A stretch of DNA of 45,695 nt from Vreelandella jeotgali Hwa. GTDB taxonomy: Bacteria > Pseudomonadota > Gammaproteobacteria > Pseudomonadales > Halomonadaceae. The position numbers were made by a program, and so were the translations under genes. Positions 1 through 8,154 of this stretch are shown in pieces (the first letter of the stretch is position 1; the number at the start of each line of letters is the position of its first letter). The notes beneath the pieces are model-generated. The model made no database searches and had not been told where the DNA came from. It saw only the letters and a list, made by a program, of their open reading frames with translations. Location of the stretch: NCBI RefSeq assembly GCF_000334215.1, contig NZ_AMQY01000022.1, forward strand, positions 1-45,695, given 5' to 3'.

Positions 1-221
1 TCCGCCTTTTTCAACCAGCCGTACTTTCGAGACTTTTTCGCCACGGGCAATAGTTTCTTGATGTCATGTTTGGCATTCAATGACTGGCCGTGACGCTTAT
101 AGCGATGGGACATGATGCGAAGGCCGGTATTGTACACAAAGCGCACCGAACCGAACTGGCGGTTCAGTAAATCCGCCTGTTCGGTGGTGGGGTAAATACG
201 TACTTTGATGGCCTTCAGCAT
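1..221 (-). CDS. tnpB: TnpB (RNA-guided accessory nuclease of IS200/IS605), N-terminal fragment
   Basis: Only the first 73 residues are in the window; the reading frame runs off the left edge. They begin MLKAIKVRIYPTTEQ and continue with the FGSVRFVYN segment, the typical N-terminus of TnpB/OrfB of the IS605 group, the ancestor of Cas12 nucleases. Known family members are about 360-420 residues and use an RNA from the element's end to guide DNA cleavage with a RuvC-like domain. Neither the RuvC domain nor the guide RNA is visible here, so activity cannot be judged. ATG at 221 is chosen because it matches family starts; an in-frame GTG at 233 is possible. Confidence 0.85.
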   Translation of the reverse strand, partial: MLKAIKVRIYPTTEQADLLNRQFGSVRFVYNTGLRIMSHRYKRHGQSLNAKHDIKKLLPVAKKSRKYGWLKKA

Positions 222-277
222 GTCAGTGCTCACTGCTACAATGCCTATAAATTAAGGTATAAAACGGAGAAAAGCAA

Positions 278-691
278 GTGAGTGTACAAGAAGACTACCG
301 ACTAGGTAGGCACAGCGTCACGCGGCTGGTTGTTCACCTCATCTTCACAACGAAGTATCGCCGCAAGGTGTTCGACGGCTACATGATCGGCCAGCTTCAG
401 GAGGCGTTTGAGTCTGCTTGTGAAAAGCTCGACTGCCGCATCCTTGAGTTCGATGGCGAGCAAGATCACGTCCATTTGCTCGTGGAATATCCGCCGAAGC
501 TGTCGATCAGCGTACTGGTCAACAACTTGAAGTCCACGTCGTCTCGACGCGTGCGTTACCTGAATACGCATATCCCGCGTTTGAGCAAAAACGCCGCGCT
601 GTGGTCGCGGTCGTATTTCGCCTGTAGTGCAGGCGGCGCCACTATCGAGACGCTTAAAGCCTATGTTCAGGGGCAGAAGACACCAGAATAG
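278..691 (+). CDS. tnpA: IS200/IS605 family transposase TnpA (Y1 HUH)
   Basis: This 137-residue protein has the normal full length of single-strand HUH transposases that excise and insert the element as circular single-stranded DNA. The HUH motif is seen as DHVHLLV with metal-binding His64 and His66, and the catalytic tyrosine is Tyr129 in the C-terminal helix (LKAYVQGQ). The start is GTG with GGAGA seven bases upstream. The stop overlaps the first base of a hairpin that is probably part of the recognition end. The frame is intact, so the protein is probably functional; mobility also needs both element ends, one of which is outside the window. Confidence 0.93.
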   Translation: MSVQEDYRLGRHSVTRLVVHLIFTTKYRRKVFDGYMIGQLQEAFESACEKLDCRILEFDGEQDHVHLLVEYPPKLSISVLVNNLKSTSSRRVRYLNTHIPRLSKNAALWSRSYFACSAGGATIETLKAYVQGQKTPE

Positions 692-745
692 AACTGCTTC
701 GCAGTTCCCGCTTGTATCTCCGCCCGCATTGGGGCGGAGGTTTAC
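691..745. repeat. Subterminal hairpins, probable IS end
   Basis: Two perfect hairpins follow tnpA: GAACTGC-ttc-GCAGTTC at 691-707 (7-bp stem) and CTCCGCCC-gcattg-GGGCGGAG at 718-739 (8-bp stem), then GTTTAC. Subterminal hairpins recognised by TnpA are the rule for this family. Neither is followed by a T tract, so a terminator is less likely. The exact cleavage site cannot be fixed without the other end or an empty site. Confidence 0.55.
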
Positions 746-775
746 GCGGATTTTTGCTAAAGCCACACGCAAAGA

Positions 776-813
776 AAAACGGCCACCCGGCATGTTAGCC
801 AGGTGGCCGTTTT
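776..813 (-). terminator. Rho-independent terminator of tRNA-Arg (bidirectional)
   Basis: AAAACGGCCACC at 776-787 pairs perfectly with GGTGGCCGTTTT at 802-813 around a 14-base loop. On the minus strand it lies 13 bases after the tRNA-Arg 3' end and ends in a T run. It would also stop transcripts coming out of the IS on the plus strand. Confidence 0.75.
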
Positions 814-825
814 ATATGTCCTTTT

Positions 826-902
826 TGGTACCCCTACCAGGATTCGAACCTGGGGCCTTCCCCTTAGGAGGGGGACGCTCTATCCAGCTGAGCTATAGGG
901 GC
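826..902 (-). tRNA. tRNA-Arg (anticodon CCU)
   Basis: A 77-base cloverleaf read on the minus strand. The acceptor arm is GCCCCTA/TAGGGGT with a G-U first pair, followed by TA, a D arm GCTC...GAGC, an anticodon stem TCCCC/GGGGA around the loop CTCCTAA (anticodon CCT), and a T arm containing GGTTCGAATCC. CCA is encoded. It reads AGG codons. It stands alone with its own terminator. tRNA-Arg genes are common integration sites, but no duplicated 3' end is seen near the neighbouring IS. Confidence 0.96.
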
Positions 903-1046
903 TTTGCTCTATGCTGTGCTCTCTGTGCGGCACTCAGTGAAATAGAGGCAATGCTATACAGGCAACGCCTAGGCAGGCGCTTAAAAGCGCGCACAGTGTA
1001 ACCTAACCGGAGGCGTGCGCCAACTATCGTTGCTGGCCGGCAGAAG

Positions 1047-1994
1047 CTAAATCCACCCGGCGATCTGCAAAGCAAAAATGCCCAGCGTAATCGTGACGCT
1101 GGCGGCCAGGGTGGTCATGGCAATGATGTTGGCCGCCAGCGCCGGGTTGCCGCCCAGTACTCTGACCATGACAAAGCTGCCGGCAGCCGTGGGGCTGGCA
1201 AAATAAAGAAACAGCAGCCCCAGCTCGCGGCCGTCGAACCCCACCAAAAATGCCGCCAGGGTGGCCAGTCCCGGTAGCCAGAGCATCTTGAACAGGCTGG
1301 CACTAACCGCTATCTGTCCACTTTCACGTACCGAGGCGATGGACAGCGAACCCCCGATACAGATCAGCGCCAGCGGCAGTGTCAGCGAGGCAAAGAGGTC
1401 GCCGGTCTCCATGACCCACCCGGGCAGGGTGATATCCAGAGCCACAAACGGCAGTGCGGCGATGACCGCCAGAATCAGCGGATTGGTAGCGATGTTACGG
1501 AACAATGTGCCCGGGTGGCTCGACTGCCCTGGCTGGTGCACCAGCAGCGCCACGACCGAGAGGCTGTTATACAGCACGATGACCAGCCCCAGCAGCACGC
1601 TGCCGGCCGACAGGCCGTAGTCGCCGTACATGGCCTGAGCCAGCGCCAGCCCGACAATGCCACAGTTACCGCGAAACGCACCCTGGATATAGACACCTCG
1701 GTCGGCTCTGACCAGGCGATAGCGCGCCCACCCCCAACACAGGGCAAACTGACCGAAGGTCGCCAAAGCAAAGAAGGCCAGCAGCGGAAGGTTAAGCGCT
1801 ACGCCCGGGTCCGCCCGGATCAGGCTGAGAAAAACCAGCGCCGGCAGCGTGGCCTTGAACACCAGGGTCGAGGCCGTGGCCACAAATCCGGCGTCAATCC
1901 AGCCGATGCGCCTCAGCCCCTGGCCGACAAACACCATGACAAAAACCGGCAGCGTCACGGCCAGGGTGCGCGCGAAGGTATCCAGCAGATACAT
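1047..1994 (-). CDS. AEC family permease (auxin efflux carrier type)
   Basis: This 315-residue inner-membrane protein has about ten hydrophobic segments arranged as two five-helix halves, beginning at residues 8-28 and running to the C-terminal LGIFALQIAGWI. Family members export or import small organic acids (malate, malonate) or auxin-like compounds; the substrate here is unknown. Its ATG overlaps the TGA of the upstream diguanylate cyclase gene (TGATG), so the two are probably translated from one mRNA. A functional link to cyclic-di-GMP is not shown by the sequence. Confidence 0.88.
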   Translation of the reverse strand: MYLLDTFARTLAVTLPVFVMVFVGQGLRRIGWIDAGFVATASTLVFKATLPALVFLSLIRADPGVALNLPLLAFFALATFGQFALCWGWARYRLVRADRGVYIQGAFRGNCGIVGLALAQAMYGDYGLSAGSVLLGLVIVLYNSLSVVALLVHQPGQSSHPGTLFRNIATNPLILAVIAALPFVALDITLPGWVMETGDLFASLTLPLALICIGGSLSIASVRESGQIAVSASLFKMLWLPGLATLAAFLVGFDGRELGLLFLYFASPTAAGSFVMVRVLGGNPALAANIIAMTTLAASVTITLGIFALQIAGWI

Positions 1995-4048
1995 CAGTCG
2001 AACAGCATCGCCGTATGATCGTTATCGTCGGGAAGGCTTACCACGACAGCATTGCGGCCCCGCGCCTTGGCCTCGTAGCTGGCGGCATCCGCGCGGGACA
2101 GCGCTTCTTCCACTGTCTGGTCGCTGTCGCTGAAAGTGGTAACGCCGAGGCTCAGCGTGACATGGTATTCCCTGCCCTCGCTGGCCACGCTGATATCGCT
2201 GACCGCCAGACGCAGGGAGTCGGCAATTTTTTCGGCCTGGCTCAGCGTGCAGCTGGGCAACAGCACGGCAAACTCGTCACCGCCCTGGCGGGCCACGTGG
2301 TCACTACGGCGTACTTCCCAGGCGACGATCTGGCCAATGCGGCGCAGCATTTCATCGCCCAGGGCATGCCCGCCTTCATCGTTGATGGGCTTGAAGTGGT
2401 CAAGGTCAAACAGCAGCAGCGCCGAGGGCGTGCTGGTTTTCTGGAACTCGGCAAAGGCTTCGCCCAGCCGGCGATCAAAACCGCGACGATTCAGCAGCCC
2501 GGTCAGTGGGTCGTGTTCGGCTTCCCAGCGCGCCAGAGCTTCGTCTTCGCGGCGCTGGGTAATATCCTTCATGGTGCCGACAAATCCCAGCGAGAAACCG
2601 CCCCGTGACAGCATCACCACTCGGGCATGCACCTCCAGCCAGAGCACCGCGCCGTCCGGGCGGACAAAACGCAACTGACGCAGGAACTCGTTGTTGGTAG
2701 CCAAACTGTGGCGCCACATGTCGTGGGTGCCGTCCCGGTCGTCCGGATGGACGTACTCCAGCCACTGAGAGGTAGTGGTGGTAGACGCCAGGCCCAGCAC
2801 CTGCAGCAGGGCCGGATTCATATAGGTAAACTCGCCGTCAAAGTCGGCCACGAACATACCCAGCGGGGTGGCATCGAGAATCGCGTTGAGAAACGCCTCA
2901 CGCTCCTGAAGGCTGGTCAGCAGCGTCTTGCGCTCGGCTTCCACGGCGTTGAACGTTGTGGCGATTTCCTGGAACTCATCAACATCGCTGGTCAGGTCGA
3001 TACTCTCACGGCGCCCGTGTCCCACTTCACCGATCTGCGTCTCAAGGTGCTGCAGTACCTTGAGCATGCGTCCCAGCACCCACCACAAAAGCGGCATCAT
3101 CCATAGCGCCATCAGCACCCAAATCCACCACAGCCGCTGAATAAAATCGGCCAGCGGCAGCTGAGCCTGATCCAGCGTCATGAATCGCCCGACGACCCAG
3201 CCGGCCGGCCAGACCTGAGCATACGACTGCAATCCCGGCTGACCGCTGAACAGCTTGCCCACGGCGTCGCCTTCCCAACCGCTCATGGCCAGGGGCAGGT
3301 TGGGGTTGGCCGAGACATCGGTAATGCGGGACATGATCTGATCGCGATCCGGATGGTAGAGCAGCTTCCCCGACGCCGTGAATATGGATACATAGCTGCC
3401 GTTACCGCCCTGCTGTCGCGCCAGACGAGCGAAAAGCCCGCTACTGCGCAGGCTCATGGCGCCACCCACAATACCGGCAAAGTCGCCGTTGGCGTCCCAT
3501 CGCGGCACGCCGATCAACACCATGGGAATACGGCTGGCCCGCCCGATAAAAGGCTCGCTGACATGGGCATGGCGGGTGCCCTTGATCATGCGAAAATAGG
3601 CCCGGTCGGCAATATCCAGGCTGTTGCCGCCATCCGCGGCCGCTCCAATCAAGGGCCAGCTTGCTTTAACCCTGCCCTCGGGGCCGGTCACAATCAGCCG
3701 TTCAAACCATTCCAGCAGCGCATTGTTATGCTCCAATCGCCGCTGCAATGATTCCCTGGACGTCAAGCCTTCGGCGATCTCGGCAACGTGCTCGAGCGCG
3801 GTAGTGCGCGATTGCACCTGGTGGGTAATTTCATCCGCCAGCATGCCGGTCTCGTAGCGCAGGTGCGACAGGCTGGTCTCCTGCACCATGTTTTTGCCCA
3901 GATGCCAGGCCATGGCCAGCACCACCGCAACCAGCAATACCCAGGTAAAGGCAAGCCCCAGCACCAGACGCCCACGCAGCGAACGAGCGGAGAGCCATCC
4001 CCACCACCGCGCTCCGTTTTGTTTGGCTGTACTGTGCATTCGCGACAC
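1994..4048 (-). CDS. Membrane-bound diguanylate cyclase (Cache-PAS-GGDEF)
   Basis: The 684-residue protein should make cyclic-di-GMP at the inner membrane. It has a transmembrane helix near residues 29-50, a periplasmic region of about 240 residues resembling a double Cache sensor, and a second helix near 300-322 (WWIWVLMALWMMPLLWWVL). A HAMP-like linker, a PAS domain with PAC tail around 380-505, and a C-terminal GGDEF domain follow. The catalytic motif GGDEF is intact at 589-593, and an RxxD inhibitory site (RRSD, 580-583) lies five residues before it, implying product feedback. There is no EAL domain. The start is GTG at 4048 with AGGA upstream; an ATG three codons on lacks a ribosome site. 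The stop overlaps the AEC permease start. The ligand of the sensor is unknown. Confidence 0.92.
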   Translation of the reverse strand: MSRMHSTAKQNGARWWGWLSARSLRGRLVLGLAFTWVLLVAVVLAMAWHLGKNMVQETSLSHLRYETGMLADEITHQVQSRTTALEHVAEIAEGLTSRESLQRRLEHNNALLEWFERLIVTGPEGRVKASWPLIGAAADGGNSLDIADRAYFRMIKGTRHAHVSEPFIGRASRIPMVLIGVPRWDANGDFAGIVGGAMSLRSSGLFARLARQQGGNGSYVSIFTASGKLLYHPDRDQIMSRITDVSANPNLPLAMSGWEGDAVGKLFSGQPGLQSYAQVWPAGWVVGRFMTLDQAQLPLADFIQRLWWIWVLMALWMMPLLWWVLGRMLKVLQHLETQIGEVGHGRRESIDLTSDVDEFQEIATTFNAVEAERKTLLTSLQEREAFLNAILDATPLGMFVADFDGEFTYMNPALLQVLGLASTTTTSQWLEYVHPDDRDGTHDMWRHSLATNNEFLRQLRFVRPDGAVLWLEVHARVVMLSRGGFSLGFVGTMKDITQRREDEALARWEAEHDPLTGLLNRRGFDRRLGEAFAEFQKTSTPSALLLFDLDHFKPINDEGGHALGDEMLRRIGQIVAWEVRRSDHVARQGGDEFAVLLPSCTLSQAEKIADSLRLAVSDISVASEGREYHVTLSLGVTTFSDSDQTVEEALSRADAASYEAKARGRNAVVVSLPDDNDHTAMLFD

Positions 4049-4196
4049 GCGCTATCCTATGCCGGATGGTTGAGGCTATAACGATTCATCAGGAAAGCCC
4101 TTGGCTGACAAAGAAGTCCTGCTTGCCGGTTGACCCTAGCATGAGCGCGTGGCCCGACTGACATTGGCGGCACGGCAGCGCCCCATGACCCTGCAC

Positions 4197-4294
4197 TGAG
4201 CCCGTAAAGCCGTCTTGTAAAAAGAGCTTCATAAGAAAAGATTCATAAAAACGGGCTTGGTAAACCGGGCTTTGTAAACTGGGCTGTGTCAACA
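4197..4294. repeat. Array of seven degenerate 14-bp tandem repeats
   Basis: Seven consecutive 14-base units fill 98 bases, for example GGGCTTGGTAAACC (4253-4266), GGGCTTTGTAAACT (4267-4280) and GGGCTGTGTCAACA (4281-4294). Older, more diverged units such as AGCTTCATAAGAAA and AGATTCATAAAAAC precede them. The shared core is roughly GCTTNGTAAA. It sits in the 555-base gap between the divergent diguanylate cyclase and DcaP-like porin genes. No protein reads through it convincingly. It may be a cluster of regulator sites or a slippage-prone array. Confidence 0.75.
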
Positions 4295-4444
4295 GTACCT
4301 GATCATTACCACGCTGGTGCATCAGGTTACAGGAAACACGCCCCCGGGTGGAGAGTTAAAGCGCTGGAAATGCTCCCGGCATGCTGCACATCAACAACAG
4401 GACGCACATCAATATAATAATAGTAATTTAATGTTTAACGACCG

Positions 4445-4465
4445 ATTATTTAACTACTAAATAAT
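4445..4465. promoter_or_regulatory. Inverted repeat in AT-rich region upstream of the DcaP-like porin
   Basis: ATTATTTA-actac-TAAATAAT is a perfect 8-bp dyad with a 5-base spacer, 139 bases before the porin start, inside a stretch (about 4410-4475) far more AT-rich than its surroundings. It has the form of a dimeric regulator site or part of a promoter. The regulator is unknown. Apart from this dyad and the tandem array, nothing else is seen in the gap 4049-4603. Confidence 0.45.
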
Positions 4466-4603
4466 TATTATGCGGTAAAAAACGCTAAAGTTGACCGCAA
4501 TCAACATGGCCAGGGTCAGATGCCCCGTATTCTTGTCCGGCGTACGCAACACTCCGCCTGGCCGGTTATCGGCGGGCCACTCTCGATACAAGGATACGCT
4601 GCC

Positions 4604-5773
4604 ATGACAGGTTATTTTCGCTTGACCCGCACCGCCCTGCCCGCCGGCATGCTGGCGCTGCTGATCAGCCAATCGGCTGGCGCGGTGGATTTTCAGGCCG
4701 GTGACACCACGGTCAGTCTTTACGGCTTTACCAAGCTCGACATGATCTACGATTCCGATAATAATCTGGGCGACCTGGCAGCGCGGCCGAAAATTCTGAT
4801 CGACGGTCAGCAGGCCAGCGACGACCACTTCAACATGCATCCCTACCAGAGCCGTCTGGGCTTCAAGACGCTAACCCCCGTGGAAGGCAGCCCGCTGGAA
4901 ACCAGAATCGAAGTCGACTGGATGAACAATCCGCCCAACGGCGGCGACCTGCGCCTGCGCCACGCCTACGGCAGCTGGAAGAATGTACTCGCGGGTAAAA
5001 CCTGGACCAACTTCGGCAGCCGCCTGAGCCGCACGCCGATTGTCGATTTTGCCCCCAGCCCCGGTCAGAGCAAAAGCGGACGCAAGGCGCAGCTGCGGTA
5101 TTCCATGGGCAACGTGCACATCGCCATGGAAAACCCCGACGCCGAAGACTATCGCGATAGCGTCGCCAGCGGCTTCAACAAGGCGCGAGGCGTCTACAAG
5201 GTCGATGATGGCGCCCGGCAGTCCATGCCCGATCTCACACTGCGCTATCAGGCAGCCAGCGACCGTCTGGCGTATTCCGCTGCGGCTGTGGGCCGCCGGC
5301 TCAGCGTTAGCAACGACAATGTGGACGATAGCGCCATGGGCTGGGGTGTGAGCACCGCGGCACGCTTCAAGGCTACCGATGCGCTCACGCTGCGCGGCGT
5401 GGTCACCTACGGCGACGGCATCGGCGAGTACATGCAGAACAACCCCACGGCGCCCGCGTTTGTCGACGGCGATGAGGTTGAAACCATCAGCGCCTGGGGC
5501 GCCAACCTGGGCGCCAGCCTGGCCGTGGGTCCCGGCGCGGTTAACCTGGGCTACGGCATCTCCCGCGCCGACCTGGACGATGTACGTGATGCCGGGCTGA
5601 GCGGCGCCGAGAGCGCCAACAAGCAGTTCGAGGCCGTGCATCTCAACTATATCTGGTCGCCCATGGATCACGTCAGCTACGGCATGGAAGCCGGCTACCA
5701 TACCCGCGAAGTGGCCGACGGCCGCGACGGCGACGCGCTGCGCTTCCAGGGCATGGTCAAGTTCACCTTTTAA
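4604..5773 (+). CDS. DcaP-like trimeric outer-membrane porin
   Basis: The 389-residue precursor has a signal peptide ending LLISQSAGA and a mature start VDFQAGDTTVSLYGFTKLD, close to the opening of the DcaP family, which lets dicarboxylates and related small anions cross the outer membrane. The rest is alternating short strands of a beta barrel and ends in the typical phenylalanine (GMVKFTF). ATG at 4604 is chosen because it has AAGGA upstream and starts a proper signal peptide; the longer open frame from 4520 adds a segment that would spoil it. The gene stands alone and ends in a convergent terminator. The substrate is inferred only from the family. Confidence 0.87.
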   Translation: MTGYFRLTRTALPAGMLALLISQSAGAVDFQAGDTTVSLYGFTKLDMIYDSDNNLGDLAARPKILIDGQQASDDHFNMHPYQSRLGFKTLTPVEGSPLETRIEVDWMNNPPNGGDLRLRHAYGSWKNVLAGKTWTNFGSRLSRTPIVDFAPSPGQSKSGRKAQLRYSMGNVHIAMENPDAEDYRDSVASGFNKARGVYKVDDGARQSMPDLTLRYQAASDRLAYSAAAVGRRLSVSNDNVDDSAMGWGVSTAARFKATDALTLRGVVTYGDGIGEYMQNNPTAPAFVDGDEVETISAWGANLGASLAVGPGAVNLGYGISRADLDDVRDAGLSGAESANKQFEAVHLNYIWSPMDHVSYGMEAGYHTREVADGRDGDALRFQGMVKFTF

Positions 5774-5798
5774 GCGCTTCCTGTTACATGCCTAAACA

Positions 5799-5833
5799 AC
5801 TCGTGCCGCCGTCAACATGACAGCGGCACGAGT
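5799..5833. terminator. Bidirectional terminator between convergent genes
   Basis: ACTCGTGCCGC at 5799-5809 pairs perfectly with GCGGCACGAGT at 5823-5833. It lies 26 bases after the porin stop and 25 bases after the stop of the convergent gene at 5858. The T tract is weak on both sides, so efficiency is uncertain. Confidence 0.65.
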
Positions 5834-5857
5834 CTTCCTATCCGGCGCCATCTTGCG

Positions 5858-6898
5858 TCAATCGAGCTGCTGAACCTTGAGCTCGTAGTTATTGACACCG
5901 CTTCCGGCGCCGCCAAATTTCTGTCCCTTGACGCGAACGCGGTACTCGCCGGGTTCCAGCTCGCTTCGCAGGTCGACATCACCGTCAAAGCCTTCACCGG
6001 CATCCCGAGCCACCACGTTTCCCTCGCTATCCAGTATCTCGGCTTCAATGCGATAGGTGCCTTCATTGCCGGAGAAGGTGGAAGTGGTCACGGCCACGGT
6101 GCCCTTTTCCAGCACCTTGAACGTCATCACCTCGCCGCTGGCGCGGATCTTGACGTCGGTGACGACTTCTTCAAAGCTTTGCTGTTGTGACGCAGTGTCT
6201 TTACGGTCGGCGCTGTTAGCCGGGGCTGGGTCCGACTCGCTCGGCTTTTCGGTAGCCGGGGGGGCCGCGTCTGCCTCGGGCTCAGCGCTCGCGGCTGCCG
6301 GCGCTTCTGCCTGCTTCTGCGGTGAGCCGGACGACGGCGGCGCAACTGCGGCCACGGCGCTGGAGCGACGCACAAAGGCGGTTTTACCGCCCTCACGGCG
6401 GTTACCCACGAAGGCAATGCCGTCGCCACGGGAAACCCCGCCGTCGACGTCGGTGCCTTCCACCGTGACGAAAAAGCTATTGCCGCCGGCGTTGCCGCTG
6501 GAGCCAAACTTGTGGCCTTCCACTCGCAGCGTATAGTCACCCTTTGCCAGCTGTTGGGTCAGCTCAAGCCCGCCGGCATTGCCTAGACCTTTACCGCGCG
6601 CGACGACCTTGCCGCTGTCGTCCAGAAGCGTGGCAGCCACGCGGTAGTCCTCGGATTCACCACCCGAGACATGGCTGGCAAACGTATAGGTACCGTCCTT
6701 TTCCACGGTGAAGTCGTGCTGGTGCACGCGGCCGTAGAGAAAGCTGTCGCTGCGCACGTCATTGTCGGACTGGAGAAAACGCGTCAGATCGATCTGCTGG
6801 CCCTCTTCACGAAAGCGATCCTGCATTTCACTGGCCAGCGCCGGAGCGCTGACGACACCAAGGCCCAGCGCCAGGGTAAAAATAACTGCGGGTTTCAT
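5858..6898 (-). CDS. Secreted protein with two PPC-like beta domains, unknown function
   Basis: A 346-residue protein with a clear signal peptide (MKPAVIFTLALGLGVVSAPALA) and therefore periplasmic or secreted. Two homologous beta-sandwich modules resemble pre-peptidase C-terminal domains. The first (about 55-150) contains GKVVARGKGLG and GDYTLRVEGHKFG; the second (about 245-346) contains GNVVARDAGEG and GEYRVRVKGQKFG. A low-complexity Pro/Ala/Glu/Ser linker of about 60 residues (190-245) separates them. No enzyme domain is attached. It may bind surface or matrix material, but that is inference. Its transcript would meet the DcaP-like porin transcript at the shared terminator. Confidence 0.75.
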   Translation of the reverse strand: MKPAVIFTLALGLGVVSAPALASEMQDRFREEGQQIDLTRFLQSDNDVRSDSFLYGRVHQHDFTVEKDGTYTFASHVSGGESEDYRVAATLLDDSGKVVARGKGLGNAGGLELTQQLAKGDYTLRVEGHKFGSSGNAGGNSFFVTVEGTDVDGGVSRGDGIAFVGNRREGGKTAFVRRSSAVAAVAPPSSGSPQKQAEAPAAASAEPEADAAPPATEKPSESDPAPANSADRKDTASQQQSFEEVVTDVKIRASGEVMTFKVLEKGTVAVTTSTFSGNEGTYRIEAEILDSEGNVVARDAGEGFDGDVDLRSELEPGEYRVRVKGQKFGGAGSGVNNYELKVQQLD

Positions 6899-6944
6899 GG
6901 GCGATACTCGCTTGTCGGCTTACGAAAAAACATCACCAGGATAA

Positions 6945-6974
6945 CAAAAAAGCCGACCCCAGGGCCGGCTTTTG
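6945..6974 (-). terminator. Terminator-like hairpin downstream of the porin
   Basis: AAAAGCCG and CGGCTTTT form an 8-bp stem, extended by two further C-G pairs after one mismatch. On the minus strand a run of T follows (CGGCTTTTTTG). It lies about 105 bases past the stop of the porin at 7078 and before the start of the gene at 6898, so it isolates the two. Confidence 0.7.
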
Positions 6975-7029
6975 TGCTGTTAGATGCCTGTTGGTGAGGT
7001 ACCTTTTGAACAGGTCTACAGCTTTATCA

Positions 7030-7067
7030 ACCCCGGCAGGGCGCACTATCGCCCTGCCGTGCGGGGT
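7030..7067 (-). other. Strong hairpin just after the porin stop
   Basis: GCAGGGCG-cactat-CGCCCTGC (7036-7057) is a perfect 8-bp stem with a 6-base loop, flanked by ACCCCG and CGGGGT that can extend it. It begins 11 bases after the porin stop. No T tract follows, so it is more likely an mRNA 3'-end stabiliser working with the terminator at 6945-6974 than a terminator itself. Confidence 0.5.
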
Positions 7068-7077
7068 CGGTAACGGT

Positions 7078-8154
7078 TTAAAAGAGGTAAACCGCGCCCA
7101 CGGCAACGCCGTCTTTGGCATCTTCGTCACGATCGTACGTCGCAGCCTCGACAAAGGTATACATAGCATCGGAGAGATTATAGGTTGCGCCAAGGATAAC
7201 CTCGTTGCTGCTTTCGCTACTGGCAACAGAAGTGCTGTCCTGGTCGACATACTGATAGGCACCATAGATATCGCCCATGCCATAACCATAACGCGCGCCA
7301 AAGCCGTAAAAGTCAACGTCTGCTACAGCATCTTCACCGGCGTCAAATCGCTCGGCTTTCAGAGAGAGGCGAAGCGTATCGACGGTGTACTGCGCGGTGA
7401 TACCGTACTGATCGCCGGCATCGTAGTCGAAAGTGGAAGGAGTAGGAGCAGGAGTCGAAGTAACAGTGTAAGTTCCGTCGTTATTATCGAGGTTGTCATA
7501 CACAGCAGCGATAGAGAACGCGCCAGCAGTATACTTGGCACCGCCAAAGAACGAAGCGTTACTGTCAGATTCCTTTGCTACTTTATCAAAGCCAAACGCT
7601 TCGCCCTTATAGCTCTCAGCATCGCCTTCAAACTGGGTACCCACGGCGAACTGAAAACCGCTGAAGGAAGGTGAGGTGTAGGACACCTTGTTGCCTTCGC
7701 GATTTTCGAGGCCCACGATAAGGCCGTTGGAATCGGAGGCGTCAAAGTATTCGTTATTGGTGATCGGATCCTGAATCCAGTCGTCGATCAGCGGATCCCA
7801 GGAACCCACGCGCAGGTCGCCGAAGTTGCCTTTCAGGCCTGTGTAGGCCTGGTCACCGTCGGTCAGGCCGTTACCTGCGCCCTTGGCTTCGTCGGCTTCG
7901 TGCTCGAATTCGGCCTTGAAGTAGCCTTTCAGATCGCGAGTGATCAGGTGCTCGCCGGAGAAGCCAACGGTTGAGCCGTTGTCAAACAGCTCATCCTTGC
8001 TATCACCTGCAGCATCTTTCTGATTTTTATAGGCAATCTGGATATTGCCGTAAAGGTCGAGCTTAGTGCCGTCTTCGTTGTAAATCGTCGCCGCCTGGGC
8101 GCCGGAAGCAAAGGCAGCGCCCGCGATGGCAGTGGCCAGAAGTGTCTTTTTCAT
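7078..8154 (-). CDS. General outer-membrane porin (Gram-negative porin family)
   Basis: The 358-residue precursor starts with signal peptide MKKTLLATAIAGAAFASGAQA, then ATIYNEDGTKLDLYGNIQIAY, the classic first strand of 16-stranded trimeric porins. It ends GVAVGAVYLF with the terminal phenylalanine needed for barrel assembly. A long acidic loop with GNGLTDGDQAYTGL fits loop 3, which narrows the pore. The mature protein is rich in Asp and Glu, as in halophilic bacteria. It is transcribed alone, with a probable 5' untranslated region of about 150 bases and two 3' hairpins, suggesting abundant and regulated mRNA. Substrate choice cannot be read from the sequence. Confidence 0.93.
   Translation of the reverse strand: MKKTLLATAIAGAAFASGAQAATIYNEDGTKLDLYGNIQIAYKNQKDAAGDSKDELFDNGSTVGFSGEHLITRDLKGYFKAEFEHEADEAKGAGNGLTDGDQAYTGLKGNFGDLRVGSWDPLIDDWIQDPITNNEYFDASDSNGLIVGLENREGNKVSYTSPSFSGFQFAVGTQFEGDAESYKGEAFGFDKVAKESDSNASFFGGAKYTAGAFSIAAVYDNLDNNDGTYTVTSTPAPTPSTFDYDAGDQYGITAQYTVDTLRLSLKAERFDAGEDAVADVDFYGFGARYGYGMGDIYGAYQYVDQDSTSVASSESSNEVILGATYNLSDAMYTFVEAATYDRDEDAKDGVAVGAVYLF

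Larger units (their letters stand above)
1..745. mobile_element. IS200/IS605-family insertion sequence, partial
   Basis: A Y1-type tnpA and the start of a divergent tnpB lie back to back with 56 bases between them, the arrangement of the IS605 group. The right boundary is placed just after two hairpins that follow tnpA (691-707 and 718-739). Elements of this family end in subterminal hairpins rather than inverted repeats and make no target duplication, so the boundary at about 745 is an estimate. The other end, with most of tnpB and its guide RNA, lies before the window. A tRNA-Arg gene begins 80 bases further on, but no tRNA fragment is duplicated at the element edge. Confidence 0.8.

Noticed and set aside
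826..902. tRNA-Arg as an integration site for the nearby element
   Set aside because: No duplicated tRNA 3' end or integrase is present, and IS200/IS605 elements do not use tRNA sites.
4197..4294. Possible CRISPR array
   Set aside because: Units are 14 bases with no unique spacers between them and there are no cas genes.
4089..4322. 77-codon minus-strand frame upstream of the diguanylate cyclase
   Set aside because: It runs through the 14-bp tandem array and has no plausible start context.
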